Source of the DNA: Sporosarcina sp. NCCP-2222
GTDB lineage: Bacteria; Bacillota; Bacilli; Bacillales_A; Planococcaceae
Assembly: GCF_023168145.1 (NCBI RefSeq)
Contig: NZ_BQYK01000004.1
Span: 44,102 to 92,254 of the forward strand
DNA length: 48,153 nt
Reading direction: 5' to 3'
In this document: positions 38,435-46,310 of the stretch, one piece after another
Numbering within the stretch: the stretch's first letter is position 1
Layout of the letters: each line of letters starts with the position of its first letter
Notes under the pieces: generated by a model
Databases searched by the model: none
What the model saw: only the letters and a program-made list of their open reading frames with translations
What the model was told of the DNA's origin: nothing
Translations under genes and position numbers: made by a program

Positions 38435-40263
38435 TATACTTTCGCTTCCGTTAGCATTTGATAATAAACGCCTTGACGCTCAATCAATTCTTCCTGGCTT
38501 CCTGATTCGATCAGCTTGCCTTGCCCCATGACATAGACCGTATCAGCCTTCCTCACGGTATTCAGCCGGTGGGCTATGACGAAACTAGTACGGCCTTCCA
38601 TCAATCGTTCCAGCGCTTCTTGGATTTCAAGCTCCGTTACGGTGTCGATGCTGCTTGTCGCCTCATCGAGCAGCAGGATGACCGGATCCGCAACGAGTGC
38701 ACGGGCAATGGACAACAATTGCTTCTGGCCTTGTGAAATCTCTCCGCCATCCGCTGTCAACACGGTCTCATACCCGTTTTCGAGACGAGAAATGAATGAG
38801 TGGGCATTCGCCTTTTTCGCTGCTGCGATCACTTCTTCATCGGTCGCATCCAGACGTCCATAGCGGATATTCTCCATAACCGACGCCTCAAATAAGAAAG
38901 GATCCTGCAGTACGAATGCCATTTGATTGCGCAGCGTTTTGCGCGGCAGTTCATTAATTGGGATGCCGTCTATTAAAATTTGGCCTGCATCGGTTTCATA
39001 GAAACGGGCAAGCAATTGCATGATCGTCGTTTTTCCTGCTCCTGTCGCTCCAACGAACGCAGCAGTTTCTCCAGGCTTCACATGGAAGGATACGTTTTGA
39101 ATGGTATAGCCATCTGTCTCGACGGCATAGCCAAACGATACATTCCGGAATTCGACATCACCTTTCAATACCGTGTCCTGATGCTCGGTCGCCTCATCCT
39201 TTTCAATCGGCTCATCCATAATCCGGAACACGCGCTCCGCCCCCGCAATCGCAGAAAGAACAGTGTTAAATTGGTTCGCTAGATCATTCAAAGGACGCGT
39301 AAACTGGCGGGCGAATTCGGAGAAAATAACGATGGTTCCTATCGTTACAATGTTATCGCCTTTTAGCGCGAGCAATCCCCCGACGCCTGCCACAATCGCA
39401 AAGCTGGCATTGTTCAGCATGTTCATCACCTTTGGAATGAAACCGGAGTAAGTCAAAGCCCAAAAGCCGGTGCGGCGAAGCCTTCCGCTTTTATCCGCAA
39501 ACTCCTCCATAACCCGTTCTTCCTGTGAAAATGCTTTGACGATCCGTTGTCCGGAAATCGTCTCTTCAATCATCCCGTTCAGTGAACCGACCGCCTGCTG
39601 CTGTTCTTTGTACAACAGACCCGTCCTTCTCGTAATCCAACGGATTGCCGTGAACATGACCGGAACGATGACCATCGTCAATAGCGTCAGAATCGGGCTG
39701 AGATAGAGCATGACGGCAAGGGTGCCGACGAGCGTCAAAATACTGGAAAAGACCTGTATGAACGAGGAATTCAACGTCTGGCTGACGTTTTCAATATCAT
39801 TCGTCACCCGGCTCATCAATTCCCCATGCTGCCGTTTATCGAAAAACGTTACAGGCAGCTTTTGCAGATGTTCGAATAAGTTCGTCCGCAGGCGGTAGAC
39901 CGTTTGCTGCGCAATGCCGACCATCCAGAAGCTCTGCAAATAAAGAGCGACGGACTGACCTGCATAAATCAAAACCAGCAAGCCAATCACCGTCCCAAGA
40001 CCATCAAAGTCCTTCGGAATGATGTAATGATCAATTATTTTCCCGATCAGAAGCGGACCCAGCAAGGCAAGTACCGAACTGACAAAGACGAGGGCAAGGA
40101 CGGTGATCAACAAGCCGCGCTGTTCATCGACTAACTTCCAGATCCGAAGCAACACCGACTTCCAGTTACTCGCCCGCTCCACCTTTTTCCTGCCCGGCCC
40201 TTTAATATCTTCTTTTTTCAGGATCGGCTCATATCCAAACGGCTTACGAATTGCTCGCAGCAT
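38434..40263 (-). CDS. ABC exporter subunit with canonical ATP site (609 aa)
   Basis: Type IV (half-transporter) fold: a transmembrane domain of six helices (about residues 50-340), then an ATPase with GATGAGKTT (Walker A), ISQGQKQLL (signature, with SQ replacing SG), LLLDEATSSID (Walker B, intact Glu) and IAHRL (H-loop). It pairs with the following gene, overlapping it by 20 bases; together they resemble BmrC/BmrD- or YfiB/YfiC-type drug/lipid exporters of Bacilli. GGAGGTG precedes ATG. Confidence 0.88.
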   Translation of the reverse strand: MLRAIRKPFGYEPILKKEDIKGPGRKKVERASNWKSVLLRIWKLVDEQRGLLITVLALVFVSSVLALLGPLLIGKIIDHYIIPKDFDGLGTVIGLLVLIYAGQSVALYLQSFWMVGIAQQTVYRLRTNLFEHLQKLPVTFFDKRQHGELMSRVTNDIENVSQTLNSSFIQVFSSILTLVGTLAVMLYLSPILTLLTMVIVPVMFTAIRWITRRTGLLYKEQQQAVGSLNGMIEETISGQRIVKAFSQEERVMEEFADKSGRLRRTGFWALTYSGFIPKVMNMLNNASFAIVAGVGGLLALKGDNIVTIGTIVIFSEFARQFTRPLNDLANQFNTVLSAIAGAERVFRIMDEPIEKDEATEHQDTVLKGDVEFRNVSFGYAVETDGYTIQNVSFHVKPGETAAFVGATGAGKTTIMQLLARFYETDAGQILIDGIPINELPRKTLRNQMAFVLQDPFLFEASVMENIRYGRLDATDEEVIAAAKKANAHSFISRLENGYETVLTADGGEISQGQKQLLSIARALVADPVILLLDEATSSIDTVTELEIQEALERLMEGRTSFVIAHRLNTVRKADTVYVMGQGKLIESGSQEELIERQGVYYQMLTEAKV

Positions 40264-41986
40264 CGATGATCACCTCCTCTTCCGATTGCGACTCTGCTAT
40301 TTTCCGGTATAAAGCAGACTGCTTCATTAAATCGGCATGCGTCCCATAGCCAGCGATTTTTCCTTCATCAAGCAAGAGAATTCGGTCTGCCCCTTTTGCC
40401 GTCTGGATTTTTTGCGTCACGACAAGCATGGTGGCATCTTCACTTTCCAGCGCTTCCCAAAGAGCTGTCTCTGTCTTGACGTCCAGCGCACTCGTACTGT
40501 CATCCAGAATTAGAATAGATGGTTTTCTGACAAGCGCCCGGGCGATGGATAGACGCTGCTTTTGTCCGCCAGACAGATTGACACCTTTCTGTCCGACACG
40601 CGTCTCATACTTCTTCGGAAAGAGATCGATTGATTCATGGATTTGTGCTTTCCGGGCCGCTTCTTCCAGCTCATCGGGCGCCGCTTCCGCATCTCCCCAC
40701 GAAAGATTATCCAAAATGGATCCGGTAAATAAAATGGATTGCTGCGGAACCAGTCCGATGGCATCCCGCAATTCCTTCAGCGGCCACTCTTTCACTTCCA
40801 CTCCGCTGACATAGATACTGCCCTCGGTAGATTCAAAGATCCGAGGAATGAGGTTTAATAATGTAGATTTTCCTGAACCGGTTGCCCCCATAATCGCCAG
40901 CTTTTCTCCAGGCGACACATGGAATGTAACATGATTTAATATGGGCTCAGGTTTTCCGGGATAATAAAATGACACATCCTCGAACCGAAGATCGCCTTCC
41001 AATTTCCGCATGCCCGAGCTTTCGGCGCCTTGCATCTCTAAATCCTCATCGGCAAGCAGCACTTCTTCCATCCGTTCGGATGATGCTTTGGCACGTGAGA
41101 AAGCCACGATAATAAAAGCAAACATGGAGAAAGCACCTGTCATCCGCATGGCATAGTTAACGATTGCCACAAGTTCCCCTACTTGTGCCCCGCTGTTTCT
41201 AATTTCTGCCGCGCCGAACCAAAGGACAGCTAGCAGACTGGCGTTCATTATGAACATGAGAACGGGCAAAATAAGCTCCATATTCCGCATTGCCGTGACC
41301 GTATCAGTTCGAAGCGATCCCGCTACTTTAGAAAAACGGCTCGCCTCATACATTCCACGCAAATATGCTTTAATTAGCCGGACTGCCTGAAGATTTTCCT
41401 GGATCACCCGGTTTACACGATCCAAACGGCGTTGCACTTTCGCGAATAGCTTGACGCCTCTCCGGGCCATGATGAAGAGGAAGACAAGCAAAATCGGTGC
41501 CCCGATGACGAGATACAGCGCCAATTTGACATTAACGAGAAACGCCATGACCAAACTCCCGATAACGAGAAGCGGCGCCCGAAGCATGATCCGGAGACCC
41601 ATGAATAAGGTGTTTTGCACCATGGTGACATCACTCGTCAAACGGGTGATAAGCCCTGCTGTCGGAAACCGCAGAAAGGTTGCCATAGAAAACGCCTGCA
41701 CTTGCTTGAACAAAGCTTGGCGAAGATCGAACGCAAAGCTTTGCGAAGCGTGGGCCGCAAAAAATGAATTGACGACCCCCGCGAAAAACGCAACAAATGC
41801 AAGTCCCATCATGACACTTCCCCATGTCCATATGACTTCTGTATTGGAAGCCAAAATTCCATCATCGATAATTTTTGCGATGAGCAAAGGCTGGATCAGC
41901 TCTACTGCCAGCTCCATGAGCATGAGGACAAGGGCGATGAGAATCGGCCATTTATACGGCTTCGCATAAGAAAAAACTGTCTTCAT
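40244..41986 (-). CDS. ABC exporter subunit with degenerate ATP site (580 aa)
   Basis: Six transmembrane helices, then GATGSGKST (Walker A), NLSGGQKQRL (signature), LILDDSTSALD (Walker B, Asp for the catalytic Glu) and VVTQKI (Gln for the His switch). It therefore lends its intact signature to one site and a degenerate Walker B/H-loop to the other, as in heterodimeric exporters like BmrCD. It is expressed before the partner (609 aa). ATG at 41986 follows GGGGGTTCGAAG; a TTG five codons upstream is less likely. Confidence 0.88.
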   Translation of the reverse strand: MKTVFSYAKPYKWPILIALVLMLMELAVELIQPLLIAKIIDDGILASNTEVIWTWGSVMMGLAFVAFFAGVVNSFFAAHASQSFAFDLRQALFKQVQAFSMATFLRFPTAGLITRLTSDVTMVQNTLFMGLRIMLRAPLLVIGSLVMAFLVNVKLALYLVIGAPILLVFLFIMARRGVKLFAKVQRRLDRVNRVIQENLQAVRLIKAYLRGMYEASRFSKVAGSLRTDTVTAMRNMELILPVLMFIMNASLLAVLWFGAAEIRNSGAQVGELVAIVNYAMRMTGAFSMFAFIIVAFSRAKASSERMEEVLLADEDLEMQGAESSGMRKLEGDLRFEDVSFYYPGKPEPILNHVTFHVSPGEKLAIMGATGSGKSTLLNLIPRIFESTEGSIYVSGVEVKEWPLKELRDAIGLVPQQSILFTGSILDNLSWGDAEAAPDELEEAARKAQIHESIDLFPKKYETRVGQKGVNLSGGQKQRLSIARALVRKPSILILDDSTSALDVKTETALWEALESEDATMLVVTQKIQTAKGADRILLLDEGKIAGYGTHADLMKQSALYRKIAESQSEEEVIIDAASNS

Positions 41987-42133
41987 TCTTCGAACCCCCA
42001 AGAACTCTTTCGTTTTACGAATTATTTTTCGACTGTTACCTATTATGCCATATGCGTCTCTTCATGTATAGGATGGAGTTTGAATGGTTTGACATTTCTC
42101 AAAATCAATATAAGATGTCTCCTACAAAAAAGA

Positions 42134-42180
42134 ATTGCCAATAAAGGAGCGGCACTTCACTCCTTTATCGGCAATATTTT
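42134..42180. terminator. Long terminator hairpin in a 190-bp gap
   Basis: Arms ATTGCCAATAAAGGAG (42134-42149) and CTCCTTTATCGGCAAT (42160-42175), loop CGGCACTTCA, with one A-C mismatch. T-runs on both strands: TTCTTTTTT on the -, ATTTTTT on the +. It probably ends the EamA gene. The rest of this gap (42002-42190) shows nothing else beyond possible promoter sequence for the ABC genes. Confidence 0.8.
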
Positions 42181-42190
42181 TTCCAACACT

Positions 42191-43096
42191 TTATTCTTCT
42201 TCCTTCGCCTTGCTCCCCGCAACCGACAGCCCGGTCACACCGATTAGCATGATTAATGCTCCGGCCAGCTGCCACTTTCCGAGCACGCTTCCGAACCAGA
42301 TAACAGAGATAATCATGGCAGTTAGTGGTTCAAAGCTTGATAGGATGCTTGTCTCGACAGGCGAGATGTACTTCATGCTGCCGAGGAATAAAAGAAACGC
42401 AACCGTTCCAACTACAATAACGAGCGACAAAATCGTGACAATGCGCCATTCGCTTAAATAGACAAACTCATCGCCCAGCTTTGTTATATTAGCAACTAAT
42501 AGCACAGCCCCGCCGATCAGCATCCCCCATCCAACGACCAGGAGGACACCCCATTCACTCATCAGCCGCGCGGGGTACAGTGTGTAAAAAGCGAATGTGA
42601 AACCGACTGCCAGACCCCAGGCAACCGCAGTGGCACTAAGTGCAAACCCGGATAACGTGCCATTCGTAAGTAAAAAAAACAGTCCTACCATCGTCACAAT
42701 CATGCCAATTACTTGTGCAATCGGCGGCAGGGCCTTCTGCCGGATGGAAACGAATAGAATGATATAAATCGGGGCTAAAAATTGAAAAAGCGTTGCAATG
42801 ATCGCATTGCTCGAATTGATAGACCCGACAAATGTAAATTGAACGCCAAGCATGCCAAAGATCCCGAAAATGATCATTTGTCGCAGCCAGACTTTATACC
42901 TCATTGGGCGAAAGATATCTTGTCCTTTCACCTTCAAAAAGGCCAAAATAAAAAAACCCGCAATCAACAAGCGAATTGTCAGCATAAAAGAGATGGACAT
43001 GTCACTAGTTGACAGCATCCATTCCATCATCGGGCCGGTCGCTCCCCACATCATGGCGCCGGAAATGATCATAAGAATACCTTTTAATCTATTCAT
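42191..43096 (-). CDS. EamA-family transporter (DMT superfamily, 301 aa)
   Basis: Ten predicted transmembrane helices in two EamA halves (about 5-135 and 150-295). Typical GAMMWGATGPMMEWML at the N-terminus, and the repeated TSILSSFEPLTAMIISVIWFG motif near the end. Such proteins export or import small metabolites (amino acids, drugs). Substrate not determinable. It diverges from the c-di-GMP gene. Confidence 0.85.
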   Translation of the reverse strand: MNRLKGILMIISGAMMWGATGPMMEWMLSTSDMSISFMLTIRLLIAGFFILAFLKVKGQDIFRPMRYKVWLRQMIIFGIFGMLGVQFTFVGSINSSNAIIATLFQFLAPIYIILFVSIRQKALPPIAQVIGMIVTMVGLFFLLTNGTLSGFALSATAVAWGLAVGFTFAFYTLYPARLMSEWGVLLVVGWGMLIGGAVLLVANITKLGDEFVYLSEWRIVTILSLVIVVGTVAFLLFLGSMKYISPVETSILSSFEPLTAMIISVIWFGSVLGKWQLAGALIMLIGVTGLSVAGSKAKEEE

Positions 43097-43223
43097 TTTG
43101 CACTACCACCATTTTGACTAATTATTTACAAACAGACAGATAGACTAGTTATTCACCGAAACTATGATGTATACTATCATCAAATGAATAATTTGTTACA
43201 TAACACATCCGAAAGGGGACAGA

Positions 43224-44876
43224 ATGTTGAAATCCGAGAATGACAAAAGACTCGAATTGCCGGATATCATGGATAGTCTCGAGAAGTATTATATGGTAAC
43301 CCGTACGGATGGCGAGGGCTTGATTACATATGCAAACCGGAACTTCTTAGAAACAAGCAATTGGACACCTAAACGGATATTAGGAAAATCATTTTGGCAG
43401 ATGTTCCCGAATGACGAAGAAGGCCAAGAACAATCCCATGCCATATGGAGCCGTCTATCAATCGGAAAATCCTGGTTTGGTACAACAAAGAAAACAACGC
43501 GCCATGGAGATCCTTATTTCGTCAAGATGGTCGCAGTTCCAATCATGGATCCTTCCGATACACTTTGCTCCGCCACATTTCTCGAATTAGACGTTACTGA
43601 TGACGTCGAGCTACGGGAAAAACTGCAAGAAATCGCGTTCATTGACTTCGAAACTGGTCTCATGAGCCGTCATCGGCTGGAAACGCTCGTCAATGAATAT
43701 ATCGAAAGCAATCGACATTTTTCATTTGTTTACATAACGATCGATCACTATTATACACTGAAAGATCATAAGACGTACGACTCTGAACGGATTTTAATGA
43801 AAGAATTCACGAATCGGCTCAAGCGCTATTTTCAAGACAGCCCCATTGCAAGAGTCGGTGTAGGCCAATTTGCTTTGCTCACTCCCTATGGAGACTGGTA
43901 CATACAAGGGTTCCTTGCATTTCTTAAGGAACAGCCGATCTACATTGAACATACCGCATTGCCGCTTTCCATTAGCGGTGGAATTGTTCGCTACCCTGAG
44001 GATCAGCAAACCTATACACAACTGATCACCGCAGCACTAGCCGCTACAAAGGAAATGACGGACAGCGGCGGCGGCCGTATCGCCTCCTTATCTGCAGAAT
44101 CCCATAAGGGCCTGAACCGGCGCGCCTTGATTGACCGCAAACTGTTGACAGCTCTTGACCGCCGCAATCTGCAAGTCGTCTATCAGCCGCAGTACGATGT
44201 CGCCTCCAGAAGGATTAATCTCTATGAAGCGCTTGTCCGCTGGGAAGACGAGGAACTCGGATACGTCATGCCGGATGAGTTGATTCCAATTGCGGAAGAG
44301 AACGGGCAAATCCATGCCATCGGTGCCTACGTGATCGAAGAAGCCGCCAAGCTGGCCGCCGAATGGGACAAGGATAAGCGCAATATTTGCGTTTCTATCA
44401 ACTCTTCCGTACGAGAATTCAGCAAGCCGGATATGAAAAATACGATATTGGATATCCTGCGGGATACGAGCTGTCCGGCGAACCGGATCCACTTGGAAAT
44501 TACAGAGAAATTTGCATTTCAGGCTGAAGTTGAGAAATCGATCATCCGGCAAATGCAAACACTTCAAGACGCCGGCGTGAAATTTGTTCTAGATGATTTT
44601 GGGACAGGCTATGCTTCTTTCAGATATATGCAGAACCTGCCGATCTCACGTGTAAAAATCGACCAGGTCTTCATCCAGGCGTTGACGACCCATCCGAAGA
44701 CAAAGCAGCTGGTAGAAGGCATGATCATGCTATGCAAGTCAATGGGACTTACCGTCTCAGCTGAAGGCGTGGAAACGCAGGAACAATTCGATATGCTGAT
44801 TGAAATGGGCGTCGATTCCATCCAAGGTTATTATATCGGTACCCCAGTAACACAAGATCAAATTACATTTGAATGA
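43224..44876 (+). CDS. PAS-GGDEF(degenerate)-EAL protein, probable c-di-GMP phosphodiesterase (550 aa)
   Basis: PAS domain (about 15-130), a GGDEF domain (135-290) whose active site reads RVGVGQF (210-216), so inactive as a cyclase, then an EAL domain (305-550). The EAL residues for c-di-GMP hydrolysis are present: EAL (335-337), N393, E425, DD (457-458), K478, E514 and Q534. It therefore probably degrades c-di-GMP, and the GGDEF part may sense GTP. AAAGGGG precedes ATG. A terminator follows. Confidence 0.9.
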   Translation: MLKSENDKRLELPDIMDSLEKYYMVTRTDGEGLITYANRNFLETSNWTPKRILGKSFWQMFPNDEEGQEQSHAIWSRLSIGKSWFGTTKKTTRHGDPYFVKMVAVPIMDPSDTLCSATFLELDVTDDVELREKLQEIAFIDFETGLMSRHRLETLVNEYIESNRHFSFVYITIDHYYTLKDHKTYDSERILMKEFTNRLKRYFQDSPIARVGVGQFALLTPYGDWYIQGFLAFLKEQPIYIEHTALPLSISGGIVRYPEDQQTYTQLITAALAATKEMTDSGGGRIASLSAESHKGLNRRALIDRKLLTALDRRNLQVVYQPQYDVASRRINLYEALVRWEDEELGYVMPDELIPIAEENGQIHAIGAYVIEEAAKLAAEWDKDKRNICVSINSSVREFSKPDMKNTILDILRDTSCPANRIHLEITEKFAFQAEVEKSIIRQMQTLQDAGVKFVLDDFGTGYASFRYMQNLPISRVKIDQVFIQALTTHPKTKQLVEGMIMLCKSMGLTVSAEGVETQEQFDMLIEMGVDSIQGYYIGTPVTQDQITFE

Positions 44877-44887
44877 TAGAGCATAAG

Positions 44888-44916
44888 CGGAGTGCCTGCC
44901 GGGCGCTCCGTTTTTC
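44888..44916 (+). terminator. Intrinsic terminator after the EAL gene
   Basis: Arms CGGAGTGCC (44888-44896) and GGGCGCTCCG around TGCC, followed by TTTTT. Stop at 44876 is 11 bp upstream. Confidence 0.8.
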
Positions 44917-44977
44917 ATTAGGAAAGAAGGTAACGATATGTACTCTGGAAATAAAAAAAGAGCCGCCTGGCCCCCTA

Positions 44978-45427
44978 TCAAGTCGTTCTCCGCCGTTTCG
45001 AGCGGCCTCGATATAAGAGCTGGATGCTCACTTCTGCGAAAACGAGTCCCATTGCGATGGCTCCGGAAACCATGAACGCTTTAGACGCGAATGAAATCGC
45101 TGTAATGTAATCATTTTCGACGATATGGCGCATCGCATTGTATGCCATACCTCCCGGAACAAGCGGAATAATGCCCGCTACACTGAACACGATCATTGGC
45201 GTTCTAAACCGTTTCGCAAAAATATGGGCGACGAGAGCCACAGCGAACGCCCCAAGAAATGAAGCTTTGACCGCATCCCCCGAATACAATTCACTGACAC
45301 TGTATATAAGCCAGCCGGCCATCCCGACGACCCCGCAATAAAACAACATTTTCCGCGGCGCATTGAATATGATCCCAAAGCCGATGGCGGCAAGAAAACT
45401 GAGCGCTGCTTGTATGATCCACGTCAT
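44978..45427 (-). CDS. Threonine/serine exporter, C-terminal half (149 aa)
   Basis: ThrE-type (DUF3815) half: four to five transmembrane helices (AALSFLAAIGFGIIFNA, MLFYCGVVGMAGWLIYSV, LGAFAVALVAHIFAKRF, FSVAGIIPLVPGGMAYNAM). The IPLVPGGMAY motif is shared with the other half. It is coexpressed with the preceding gene (16-bp gap). The split form (YjjB-like) works with a DUF1212 partner to export threonine and serine. Confidence 0.88.
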   Translation of the reverse strand: MTWIIQAALSFLAAIGFGIIFNAPRKMLFYCGVVGMAGWLIYSVSELYSGDAVKASFLGAFAVALVAHIFAKRFRTPMIVFSVAGIIPLVPGGMAYNAMRHIVENDYITAISFASKAFMVSGAIAMGLVFAEVSIQLLYRGRSKRRRTT

Positions 45428-45443
45428 TCAATACACCTCTTCA

Positions 45444-46184
45444 TTAGAAAGATAAAACAAGGGCGACGCCAGCGCCAATCGCAAACGCCGTCAGAAAAGC
45501 TTCCGCTCCTTTGGACAAGCCCGACATAAAATGGCCTGCCATCAGATCGCGCACAGCATTTGTGATAAGCAATCCAGGTACGAGAGGCATGACGCCCCCG
45601 ATAATAATTTTATCAAGCTCAATGCCAAATCCCGTTTTAATTGCAAAAAAGGCGGTTAATGCAACTGCTAATGCGGCCACAAATTCTGCAAAGAACTTGA
45701 CGTTCGTCAATTCCTGAAAAAATGTTACAACGATAAAACCGATGCCTCCAGCAAACACAGCCGCTGCCACATCTTGCCACAATCCGTTGAACAACATAAG
45801 GAAGGAGCCACTCGCAACCGCGGCCGCAGCAATTTGGAGCCAAAGCGGAAACATGACATTCGCCTTCTCAATCTCTTTCAACCGCTCATAGGCTTGCTCA
45901 AGTGAATATTCTCCAGTGGATAACTTACGAGATACCCCATTGACCAGTGCTATTTTCTCCAAGTCGGTCGAGCGGTTCGTAATCCGGATTAGCTTCGTAT
46001 GGTGAGGACTTCCTGGAGACAGAATAATGCCCGTTGGAGTGACAAAGCTATGAATGGAAGCTAGATCCTGTGTCTTCGCCATGCGGTCCATCGTATCTTC
46101 TACCCGGTACGTCTCCGCCCCCGCTTCCATCATGAGCCGGCCGGCCAGCAAACAGCAGTCAATCGCCATTTCCTTATCGCTCAT
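45444..46184 (-). CDS. Threonine/serine exporter, N-terminal half (246 aa)
   Basis: ThrE-type (DUF1212/YjjP-like) half: an N-terminal cytoplasmic region (CCLLAGRLMMEAGAETYRVED, SFVTPTGIILS) and then about five transmembrane helices with GGVMPLVPGLLITNAVRDLM. ATG at 46184 follows GGGAGTGAGAGAG; a GTG three codons upstream is poor. A TTGTAT-17-TAAGAT promoter (46216-46244) lies upstream. Forms the exporter with the 149-aa subunit. Confidence 0.88.
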   Translation of the reverse strand: MSDKEMAIDCCLLAGRLMMEAGAETYRVEDTMDRMAKTQDLASIHSFVTPTGIILSPGSPHHTKLIRITNRSTDLEKIALVNGVSRKLSTGEYSLEQAYERLKEIEKANVMFPLWLQIAAAAVASGSFLMLFNGLWQDVAAAVFAGGIGFIVVTFFQELTNVKFFAEFVAALAVALTAFFAIKTGFGIELDKIIIGGVMPLVPGLLITNAVRDLMAGHFMSGLSKGAEAFLTAFAIGAGVALVLSF

Positions 46185-46215
46185 CTCTCTCACTCCCTGT
46201 TACGTTGTACTATCC

Positions 46216-46244
46216 ATCTTATCGAAGAAGAAACGAAAATACAA
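46216..46244 (-). promoter_or_regulatory. Promoter of the ThrE-type operon
   Basis: On the - strand TTGTAT (46244-46239), 17-bp spacer, TAAGAT (46221-46216), 32 bp upstream of the ATG. Confidence 0.65.
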
Positions 46245-46263
46245 TTTGAGTTCGTGAAACGAA

Positions 46264-46300
46264 ATAAAAAAAGCCAGGAGTATGTTAGTAAGCTCCCAGC
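46264..46300 (-). terminator. Intrinsic terminator of the beta-propeller gene
   Basis: On the - strand arms GCTGGGAG and CTCCTGGC (46300-46293 and 46280-46273) with two G-U pairs, followed by TTTTTTT. Confidence 0.75.
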
Positions 46301-46310
46301 CGAACCTTGC

